Assembly (NCBI GenBank): GCA_023150495.1
Contig: JAKLKT010000032.1
Span: forward strand, 1-12,595
Reading direction: 5' to 3'
DNA from: Planctomycetota bacterium
GTDB lineage: Bacteria > Planctomycetota > PLA2
Length of the DNA stretch: 12,595 nt
Shown: positions 1 to 5,696 of the stretch, one piece after another
Layout of the letters: each line of letters begins with the position of its first letter
Position numbering within the stretch: the first letter of the stretch is position 1
The notes under the pieces: generated by a model
Seen by the model: only the letters and a program-made list of their open reading frames with translations
Database searches by the model: none
Told to the model about the DNA's origin: nothing
Position numbers and translations under genes: made by a program

Positions 1-1329
1 TGGCGGCTCCTCACCGCGATGCTACTCCACCACACGGGGAGCTGGATCCACCTCGTCGCGAACGCCCTCTCCCTCTTCTTCGTCGGGCGCGCGGTCGAGC
101 GGGCGTGCGGGCGCACCGTGCTCCTCGCCGCCGTGGTCGGGGGCGCGCTCGCGGGGTCCGCCGCGAGCCTCGTCTGGATCCCGGATCCCGGGTTCGCCCG
201 CGTGGGCATCTCCGGGGGGATCGCCGCCCTCCTCGGGCTCCTCCACGCCGTCGAGTGGGCGGATAGCCGGAGCTTCCTCGGGTTCCTGAAGCAGCGGAAC
301 ACGATCCTCGTCCTCGTCTTCCTCGCGCTCGGCTACGTGCTCGCGGAGCACGTCTTCACGTGGCTCGCGGTCGACCACGTCGCGCACGCCGGGGGGCTCG
401 CGTTCGGCCTCCTCTCGGGGCTCGCCTACGAGACCCGGAAGGGCCTCCGCCCGGCCCGCGGCGCCGCGGTCGCGCTCGCCCTCTCGGTCCTCCCGGTCGC
501 GTACGCCTCCCATCCGCTCCTCGAGCCGGAGTACCGGGTCTTCCGGGCGCGACGGGCGATCCTCGCGGAGGACTTCGAGACCGCGGCTCGGGAGCTCGAC
601 AGGGCAAGCGAGATCGACCCCGGGGCGCTCGACCGCGGCGGGCTGCGGGACGACCTCCTCGACGCGTACCTGCGGGTCGCCGCGAGGCGGCTCGGGACGA
701 GCGAGGGCGAGACGCTCCTCGGGAAGGCGCTCGCCCTCGGCGGGCGGAAGCCGGACCCGTGGATCGCCTTCGCGAACGCCGCGGAGCAGGGCGGGCACGC
801 GGATGCGGCATACGAGGCGTGGCGCGAGGCGGCGGCGCTCCTCCGCGACGGCGACGCGTGGCTCGCCTTCGAGCGGGCGCTCCGGCTGCTGCGGAGGCGG
901 GAGGCGCCTCCCGTGCGCGAGACGATCGAGATGGCCCGCGGGGCGGCGCGGGGGCTCCGCGCGGGGCTTCCCCCCGAGGCCGCGACGGAGCTCGAGCGGG
1001 AGATCGCGAGGGCGGCCGAGGCGCTCCACGGCCGCGGGGATCCTCCGGAGGGGGACGACGCGCGTGCACTTTCCGAGCTCTACCGGACGCTCGCCGAGAA
1101 CGCGGGAGCGGACGCACGGCGGCCCCGCTACCGCCTGCGGTCGGCGGAGTGGCTCTGGAGGGGCTCCGGGGAGGCCTCCGGGGACGTGGTCGCCCGCTTC
1201 GGCGCGGCCATCACGGAGGCGGCCCTCTACGGGGACCCGGCCGCCGGGGAAGAGGCCGCGAAGTGGTTCCGGGAGCGGGGAATGGCCGTCCCGGAGCCGG
1301 ATCTTGAAGGGGAGGAAGGCGGCGGTTAG
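1..1329 (+). CDS. Rhomboid family intramembrane serine protease with TPR-like C-terminal region (5' truncated)
   Basis: The reading frame is open from base 1, and its first residues WRLLTA are the conserved rhomboid L1-loop start, so the gene begins before the window and the ATG at 19 is internal. Numbering from that Met, HxxxN is at 11-15, the GxSG nucleophile motif has Ser65, and the partner His is His123 in VAHAGG; these are the catalytic dyad and oxyanion residues of rhomboid proteases, which cut transmembrane substrates inside the membrane. After the core comes another hydrophobic segment (about 148-164), then roughly 270 residues of Ala/Glu/Arg-rich helix. The piece at 172-203 looks like a TPR helix pair, suggesting a protein-interaction domain. 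The protein ends in an acidic-Gly tail. It lies 14 bases before rpmB, whose likely promoter is inside this gene's end. The family call is firm; the substrate is unknown. Confidence 0.9.
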   Translation, partial: WRLLTAMLLHHTGSWIHLVANALSLFFVGRAVERACGRTVLLAAVVGGALAGSAASLVWIPDPGFARVGISGGIAALLGLLHAVEWADSRSFLGFLKQRNTILVLVFLALGYVLAEHVFTWLAVDHVAHAGGLAFGLLSGLAYETRKGLRPARGAAVALALSVLPVAYASHPLLEPEYRVFRARRAILAEDFETAARELDRASEIDPGALDRGGLRDDLLDAYLRVAARRLGTSEGETLLGKALALGGRKPDPWIAFANAAEQGGHADAAYEAWREAAALLRDGDAWLAFERALRLLRRREAPPVRETIEMARGAARGLRAGLPPEAATELEREIARAAEALHGRGDPPEGDDARALSELYRTLAENAGADARRPRYRLRSAEWLWRGSGEASGDVVARFGAAITEAALYGDPAAGEEAAKWFRERGMAVPEPDLEGEEGGG

Positions 1330-1332
1330 ATT
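1304..1332 (+). promoter_or_regulatory. Probable sigma70-type promoter for rpmB
   Basis: TTGAAG (1304-1309) and TAGATT (1327-1332) are separated by exactly 17 bases, each matching the consensus at four of six positions in an otherwise very GC-rich region. The -10 box contains the TAG stop codon of the rhomboid gene. Transcription would start near 1339-1340, leaving a leader of only about 4-5 bases before the rpmB ATG. This is a prediction by pattern only. Confidence 0.5.
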
Positions 1333-1343
1333 GCCGGGCTCCC

Positions 1344-1598
1344 ATGCCTTACGTCTGCGGCGTCAGCGGCAAGCGCACGAAGATCGGAAAGCAGTACAAG
1401 CGGCGCGGTCTCGCGAAAGCGAAGGGCGGCGTCGGCCAGAAGGTCACGGGCAAGACCCCGCGGACCTTCAAGCCGAACCTCCAGAAGATCCGCGTCGTCG
1501 TGAACGGCAGGCGCACGCGCATGTACGTGGCGGCGAAGTACATCCGCCGCGGCATGGTCGAGAAGCCGCCGCGCCGCCGCTACGCCCCGCCGGCGTAG
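1344..1598 (+). CDS. rpmB: 50S ribosomal protein L28 (bL28)
   Basis: This 84-residue, strongly basic protein is a component of the large ribosomal subunit. Recognisable bL28 features are the N-terminal VCGVSGKRTKIG (consensus CxxxGK...G), the central FKPNLQKIRVVVNG (consensus RxFxPNLQxVR) and the C-terminal IRRGMVEKPP. It has one Cys (Cys5); the positions that form a zinc site in CXXC-type bL28 are Ser8 and Ala/Tyr in YVAAKYI, so it is a zinc-free form. An insert of about 15 residues (KGGVGQKVTGKT) between the N-terminal loop and the PNLQ segment makes it longer than E. coli L28. The ATG at 1344 is the only plausible start in frame, and no Shine-Dalgarno sits at usual spacing; the GGAGGAA at 1311-1317 is too far away. 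It converges with the kinase gene. Confidence 0.95.
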   Translation: MPYVCGVSGKRTKIGKQYKRRGLAKAKGGVGQKVTGKTPRTFKPNLQKIRVVVNGRRTRMYVAAKYIRRGMVEKPPRRRYAPPA

Positions 1599-1599
1599 C

Positions 1600-1664
1600 C
1601 ACGGAAACGCGGGCGGGACCTGCTCGTCCTGACCGTCTCGGCTCGTTCGATCCGCGTTTCCGTG
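1600..1664. terminator. Long inverted repeat between convergent rpmB and kinase genes; candidate bidirectional terminator
   Basis: CACGGAAACGCG (1600-1611) is matched exactly in inverse by CGCGTTTCCGTG (1653-1664), and G1612-C1652 extends it to 13 bp. The loop is about 39 bases and holds a smaller GGAC/GTCC hairpin (1616-1619 with 1626-1629). It starts 2 bases after the rpmB stop and ends 7 bases before the kinase stop on the other strand, filling the 73-base gap. There is no clear T-run, so it is not a classic intrinsic terminator; it could also be an mRNA 3'-end stabiliser or a protein-binding site. Confidence 0.5.
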
Positions 1665-1671
1665 CTCCGGT

Positions 1672-2739
1672 TCACCGGCGCCGGGGCCGGCGGACGAGGG
1701 GGGGCGGCCCGGCATCCTTCGCGGCCTTCTGGCGCTGCGCGGCCTCGTACGCCTCGATCGCGCCGATCAGCTCCCGCGGCGACTGGTAGCGCTCCTCCGG
1801 CGGCTTCCGCATCAGCTTCTCGACGATCGCCTGCATCGCCTCCGAGATGTCGCCGTCGATGTCCCGTAGCCGCTTCGGGTCCTGCGACACGTGGAGCACC
1901 ATCACGGCCTTGGCCTTGCCCTCGAAGGGGGTCTTGCCGACGAGCATGTGGTAGAGCGTCGCGCCGAAGGAGTAGAGGTCCGAGCGGATGTCCGCCTCCC
2001 GGATCCCCTCGGCCTGCTCCGGCGAGATGTAGTGGGGCGTGCCGAGCGCGCGGCCGCCCTCCGGCCGGTCCTTCGCGAGCCCGAGGTCGCAGAGCTTCGC
2101 GGTGCCGTTCTTCGTGATCAGGATGTTGTCGGGCTTCACGTCGCGGTGGACGAGCCCCGCCTCGTGCGCGTGCTCGAGCGCCCGCGCGATCTGGAGCGCG
2201 ACCTTCGCCACCCGCGACTCGTCCATCGCGCCCCCGCGCTTCAGGATCTCCCCCACCGTGAGGCCCTGGGCGTACTCCATCACGAAGTAGCGCACCCCCT
2301 CGTGCTCCCCCACGTCGATGCCGGAGATCACGTTCGGGTGGTTGAGGCGGGCGACCGCGCGCGCCTCGCGGAGGAACTGCTCGACGTAGTCGCGCTTCCG
2401 CGAGAGGTGAGGCGAGAGGACCTTGATCGCGACGACCCTGTCGAGCGAGACCTGCTTCGCCTTGTAGACGGTCCCCATCGTCCCGGAGCCGATCTTCTCG
2501 ATGATCCGGTAGCCGCCGATCTCGCGGTCGAGGTCGAACCCCTCCTGCTCCTGGCGCAGCTGGTCCGCGACCTCCCTCGTGAGGTACCCCTTCTCGACCG
2601 CGAGCTCCTCCACGGCCGGGGCGACGCCGTCGCGCCCCTTGCGCGCGTGACGGAGCCGCGCGAGCTCGAGCGCCTGCTCCTCGGTGAGGATCTTCTGCGC
2701 GATCGCGCGCTCGAGGATCCGCTTCGCGGTCGACCCCAT
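1672..2739 (-). CDS. Hanks-type serine/threonine protein kinase (soluble, with N-terminal helical domain)
   Basis: The protein is 355 residues from the ATG at 2739-2737; the frame is open further upstream but that part overlaps ybeY and is not coding. The kinase domain spans about 77-330: glycine loop GSGTMG (84-89), ATP-anchoring Lys106 in VAIK, catalytic loop HRDVKPDN (198-205), metal-binding DLG (218-220, a common variant of DFG), SPE (239-241), Asp254 in SDLYSFG and Arg317 of subdomain XI. All catalytic residues are present, so it should be active. It has no transmembrane segment or sensor domain; the tail is Pro/Arg-rich (PLVRRPRRR). Residues 1-75 form two helical units each with a K-x-L/Y-L-T-x-E/R turn, probably a regulatory or docking module. 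It is the last gene of the minus-strand block, 11 bases after ybeY, with its own -10-like box. Substrates are not evident. Confidence 0.93.
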   Translation of the reverse strand: MGSTAKRILERAIAQKILTEEQALELARLRHARKGRDGVAPAVEELAVEKGYLTREVADQLRQEQEGFDLDREIGGYRIIEKIGSGTMGTVYKAKQVSLDRVVAIKVLSPHLSRKRDYVEQFLREARAVARLNHPNVISGIDVGEHEGVRYFVMEYAQGLTVGEILKRGGAMDESRVAKVALQIARALEHAHEAGLVHRDVKPDNILITKNGTAKLCDLGLAKDRPEGGRALGTPHYISPEQAEGIREADIRSDLYSFGATLYHMLVGKTPFEGKAKAVMVLHVSQDPKRLRDIDGDISEAMQAIVEKLMRKPPEERYQSPRELIGAIEAYEAAQRQKAAKDAGPPPLVRRPRRR

Positions 2740-2747
2740 CGCCGGCG

Positions 2748-2753
2748 ATTCTA
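2748..2753 (-). promoter_or_regulatory. -10-like box before the kinase gene
   Basis: TAGAAT (reading 2753 to 2748) ends 8 bases before the kinase ATG and includes the TAG stop of ybeY. No -35 match is seen 16-18 bases upstream. The placement would give a leaderless or nearly leaderless mRNA, fitting the absence of a Shine-Dalgarno sequence. The gene could also simply be co-transcribed with ybeY. Confidence 0.4.
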
Positions 2754-3185
2754 CGAAACGGGCCCCCGCCCGCGCCGCCCCCGCTCCGGGGCGCCGAACA
2801 CGTCCGGAAGGCCGAGCGCCTGGAGCACGCGCCGCTCCTCCCGGCGCATCCGGGCCCGGTCCTTCGCCTTCTTGTCCCGGTGGCCCGCGAGATGGAGCGC
2901 GCCGTGGACCACGTAGAGCACGAGCTCGTGCAGGGGGTCGATCCCCCGCGCGAGAGCCTCGCGGCGCGCGGTGTCGCCCGACGCGACGATCTCCCCGTGG
3001 GGGAAGCTCAGGACGTCGGTCGGCGCCCAGTCGCCGAGGTAGCGGCCGTGGAGCTTCGCGATCGTCCGGTCGTCCACGAGCGCGACGACGACATCGCGTC
3101 GCGGGAGCACGAGCGCCGCGGCGCGGCGGCACGGCGCGACGGCGCCACGGACCGCGCGCTGCCGGTCCACGACCGTGACGGTCAG
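2751..3185 (-). CDS. ybeY: Endoribonuclease YbeY (rRNA maturation and ribosome quality control)
   Basis: YbeY is a metal-dependent single-strand RNase for 16S rRNA 3'-end maturation and late ribosome quality control in the cytoplasm. The signature here is DVLSFPHGE followed by HGALHLAGHRDKKAKDRARM. His94 and His98 are the first two metal ligands (144-residue numbering); the third position is Asp104 (with His102 nearby) rather than His, a variant also known as HLCGYKDK in other phyla. The conventional GTG start at 3170 would cut off the first beta-strand (TVTVVDRQR). A CTG at 3185 restores it, overlaps the phoH stop as CTGA, and has GAGGGGGA 6 bases upstream, so I use CTG; GTG 3170 (139 residues) is the fallback. 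phoH directly upstream is the usual partner gene. Confidence 0.88.
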   Translation of the reverse strand: MTVTVVDRQRAVRGAVAPCRRAAALVLPRRDVVVALVDDRTIAKLHGRYLGDWAPTDVLSFPHGEIVASGDTARREALARGIDPLHELVLYVVHGALHLAGHRDKKAKDRARMRREERRVLQALGLPDVFGAPERGRRGRGPVS

Positions 3186-4141
3186 CTGCCGTCCCCCTCG
3201 TGCCGCTCGTAGGCGTCGACGATCCGCTGGACGACCGGGTTCCTCACGACGTCGCGCTTGTCGAAGTGGCAGAAGACGATGCCCGGGATGCCGCGCAGGA
3301 CGTTCATCGCATGGACGAGCCCCGAGGCGACCGGCTGCGGCAGGTCGATCTGCGTGATGTCGCCCGTCACGACGAGCCGCGACCCCTCGCCCATGCGCGT
3401 CAGGAACATCTTCATCTGCCCCGCGGTCGTGTTCTGCGCCTCGTCGAGGATGATGAAGCTGTCGGCGAGCGTGCGGCCGCGCATGTAGGCGAGCGGCGCC
3501 ACCTCGATCACGTCGTTCTCGCTGAACTTGCGGATCTGCGCCGGCTCGACGAGGTCGAAGAGCGCGTCGTAGAGCGGCCGCAGGTAGGGGTTGATCTTCG
3601 CCTCGTAGGTGCCCGGGAGGAAACCGAGCTTCTCGCCCGCCTCGACCGCGGGGCGGCAGAGGATGAGCTTCTTCACCCGGCCCTCGCGGAGCATCCGCAC
3701 GGCCATCGCGACCGCGAGGTAGGTCTTGCCGGTGCCCGCGGGCCCGATCGCGAAGACGACCTCATCCTCGGCGAGCGCCTTGACGTAGGCGTGCTGCCCC
3801 GGCGTGCGCGGCAGCACCATGCGGCCCATCCGGCTCCGCACGACCGCCTCGCGTTCCTGAAGGGTGGGGGCTCCGGGGGCCCCCCCCGCGCCCCCCCCCT
3901 TCAGGATCCCGTCGACCTCGCGCTCGTCGACGTGGCCCGCCGCGCGGAAGCGGCGCATGATCTCCGCCGCGGCTCTCGTCGCCGCGGCCACGCCCTCGTC
4001 GGAGCCCTCGATCACGAGCTCGCCGCCGCGCACCGTGATCGCGACGTCGTACGCCGCGCGGAAGAGGCGCGCGTTCCGGTCCGCGACGCCGAGGACCGTC
4101 CGGGCCTCGTCGTTCGACTGGAGCGGGATCGTCGTGCGCAC
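3182..4141 (-). CDS. phoH: PhoH-like ATPase
   Basis: The 319-residue protein uses a GTG start at 4141, two bases after the cdsA stop; earlier in-frame starts lie inside cdsA. Residues about 20-65 are a KH-like nucleic-acid-binding region (VRGGELVIEGSDEGV). A linker at 81-92 is nearly pure Gly/Ala/Pro. The PhoH P-loop ATPase domain follows: Walker A GPAGTGKT (133-140), the LCRPAVEAGEKLGFLPG segment (161-177) diagnostic of the family, Walker B ILDEAQN (231-237) and TGDITQIDLP (259-268). PhoH/YbeZ proteins are RNA-helicase-like ATPases that work with YbeY in ribosome maturation, and ybeY follows directly. The linker is encoded by runs of 8 and 9 G's on the coding strand, a possible slippage site. 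It is PhoH/YbeZ rather than PhoH2, since no PIN domain is present. Confidence 0.94.
   Translation of the reverse strand: MRTTIPLQSNDEARTVLGVADRNARLFRAAYDVAITVRGGELVIEGSDEGVAAATRAAAEIMRRFRAAGHVDEREVDGILKGGGAGGAPGAPTLQEREAVVRSRMGRMVLPRTPGQHAYVKALAEDEVVFAIGPAGTGKTYLAVAMAVRMLREGRVKKLILCRPAVEAGEKLGFLPGTYEAKINPYLRPLYDALFDLVEPAQIRKFSENDVIEVAPLAYMRGRTLADSFIILDEAQNTTAGQMKMFLTRMGEGSRLVVTGDITQIDLPQPVASGLVHAMNVLRGIPGIVFCHFDKRDVVRNPVVQRIVDAYERHEGDGS
3866..3880 (+). repeat. 15-bp G-rich repeat word, copy A (inside phoH)
   Basis: This copy of GGGGGCTCCGGGGGC sits in the Gly/Ala/Pro linker of PhoH and is followed by C-runs at 3880-3887 and 3891-3899. It can fold back on the following C-run (GGGGGC with GCCCCC). 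Confidence 0.4.
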
Positions 4142-4143
4142 GC

Positions 4144-4974
4144 CTAGGCCCCGTGGAGGCAGACGGCCGCGACGGGGGCAGCCAAGAGGATACTGTCCAG
4201 GAGGTCGAGGAACCCGCCGAATTCCGGGAGGAGCACCGCGGAGTCCTTCACCCCCGCCCACCGCTTGAGCCCCGACGCGAGCATGCCGCCGAGGAACGCC
4301 GCGAGCCCGAGCAGCACACCGGCAGCGGCGCCGAACGCCGGAGGGACGCCGTTGAGTGCGGGAGCGAGGAGCGCGCCGACGCCCGCCGCGCCGAGCAGCG
4401 AGCCGATCGTGCCCTCCCACGTCTTCTTGGGGCTGATGGCGGGGGCGATCCGGCGCCGGCCCACGAGCGTCCCGACGAAGTAGCCGCTCATGTCGGCGGT
4501 CTTCGCGATCGCGATCACGGCGATCGCGGCGTGGAGGCCATGGGGCCGGGCGAGGATCCCGTCGAGGAAGCAGACGAGGCCGCCCGTCGCGAGGATCCCC
4601 GTGCCGAGCAGGGCCGCCTCGGGGAACGCGGCCGCCGCCGAGCGCAGCGGCGCCATGCCGAGCAGCCGCACGCCCCCGGCGACGACCGCGGCCAGCACGA
4701 GCAGCGTGCCCGGGACCGCGATCGGCACGCCGTGGCTCATGGCGAGGTAGGGCGCGACGACGGACGTGATCGCGATCCCGCCGAGCAGGAAGAGGCCGGG
4801 GCCCGTCTCGATGCGCTTCGCGCCGAGCGCGAGCACCTCGTGGAGCGTGAGCAGCGCGAGCGCCCAGAGGACGGCCCGGGAGAGGATCGTGTTGCCGAGG
4901 ACGTGCGCGTCGAGGAGGTAGATGCCGAGGACGGCCGCGATGAGCGCGGCCCCGACGAGGATGCGCGTCTTCAT
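4144..4974 (-). CDS. cdsA: Phosphatidate cytidylyltransferase (CDP-diacylglycerol synthase)
   Basis: CdsA makes CDP-diacylglycerol from CTP and phosphatidic acid at the inner membrane, the entry point to phospholipids. The 276-residue protein is almost entirely hydrophobic helices (about eight membrane segments). Family motifs are KTADMSGYFVG (158-168), SPKKTWEG (181-188) and the C-terminal signature from SGLKRWAGVKD (234-244) to GGFLDLLDS (253-261). Two signature positions differ from E. coli-type CdsA: the HGG is FGG and the DRxD is DLLD; the acidic residues remain. The ATG at 4974 overlaps the uppS stop as ATGA, which decides the start and implies translational coupling. uppS followed by cdsA is a classic envelope-lipid gene pair. 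Confidence 0.92.
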   Translation of the reverse strand: MKTRILVGAALIAAVLGIYLLDAHVLGNTILSRAVLWALALLTLHEVLALGAKRIETGPGLFLLGGIAITSVVAPYLAMSHGVPIAVPGTLLVLAAVVAGGVRLLGMAPLRSAAAAFPEAALLGTGILATGGLVCFLDGILARPHGLHAAIAVIAIAKTADMSGYFVGTLVGRRRIAPAISPKKTWEGTIGSLLGAAGVGALLAPALNGVPPAFGAAAGVLLGLAAFLGGMLASGLKRWAGVKDSAVLLPEFGGFLDLLDSILLAAPVAAVCLHGA

Positions 4975-5696
4975 CCGGACGCGGTCCCCGGGACGAGCCC
5001 CCCGAACTTGCGGACGCGGCGGGCGTAGCTCTCGAATGCCTCGTCGAGGTGCTCCTCGCGGAACTCGGGCCAGCACGACTGGGTCACGTGCAGCTCCGTG
5101 TAGGAGACCTGCCAGAGAAGGAAGTTGGAGAAACGCATCTCGCCGGCCGTGCGGATCAGCAGGTCGGGAGGGGGCATGTCGGGCTGGTAGAGGTGGGCGG
5201 TGACCACCTCCTCGGTGATCTCGTCGGGCTCGAGCTCGCCCGCGCGGATGCGGTGGGCGATCGCCCGGACGGCGTCGAGGATCTCCTGCCGGCCGCCGTA
5301 GCTGAGCGCGAGGTTCAGGACCATGCCGCGGTTCCCGGCGGACATCTCCCGCGTCTTCTCGAGCTCGCGGCGGACGTCGGCGGGCAGGCGGTGGAGCCGG
5401 CCGATCGCGGTCAGCCGGATGTCGTTGTCCATGATCTCCCCGCGCTCCCGCACGAGGAAGCGGCGCAGGAGCCGCATGAGGAGCGCCACCTCGCGCTTGG
5501 GGCGCTTCCAGTTCTCCTCGCTGAACGCGTAGAGCGTGAGCTGCCGGAGCCCCTTCTTCGCGCAGGTGCGGGTCACGACGCGGACCGACTCCACGCCGGC
5601 GGCGTGGCCGCGGGTCCTCGAGAGGCCGCGGGCGGCAGCCCAGCGCCCGTTGCCGTCCATGATGATCGCGACGTGCCGGGGGAACCCCTCGGTCAT
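4971..5696 (-). CDS. uppS: Isoprenyl transferase (undecaprenyl diphosphate synthase)
   Basis: This cis-prenyltransferase extends farnesyl diphosphate with isopentenyl diphosphate to the C55 lipid carrier used in peptidoglycan synthesis. The 241-residue length is usual. Motifs: MDGNGRWA with catalytic Asp14 (13-20), LYAFSEENWKRP (55-66), and RTAGEMRFSNFLLWQ (182-196), matching the RTSGExRLSNFLLWQ consensus with Ala for the second Ser-like position. The ATG at 5696 overlaps the purA stop (ATGA); the longer open frame upstream is a shadow of purA. It supplies the lipid carrier that the PBP2/RodA pair at the right of the window depends on. Confidence 0.95.
   Translation of the reverse strand: MTEGFPRHVAIIMDGNGRWAAARGLSRTRGHAAGVESVRVVTRTCAKKGLRQLTLYAFSEENWKRPKREVALLMRLLRRFLVRERGEIMDNDIRLTAIGRLHRLPADVRRELEKTREMSAGNRGMVLNLALSYGGRQEILDAVRAIAHRIRAGELEPDEITEEVVTAHLYQPDMPPPDLLIRTAGEMRFSNFLLWQVSYTELHVTQSCWPEFREEHLDEAFESYARRVRKFGGLVPGTASG

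Noticed and set aside
22..1117. Long open frames on the minus strand and another plus frame across the rhomboid gene
   Set aside because: They encode Arg/Pro/Gly-rich sequence with no family motifs, typical of shadow frames in very GC-rich genes; the rhomboid frame has catalytic motifs in order.
2870..2925. YbeY with a damaged metal site (Asp for the third His)
   Set aside because: HGxLHLxGxxDK is a known natural variant of the motif, and a further His at the Tyr position could also contribute, so loss of function is not indicated.
2740..3132. N-terminal extension of the kinase into ybeY
   Set aside because: The extra sequence is Arg/Pro-rich shadow of ybeY; kinase-family-like sequence begins at the ATG at 2739.
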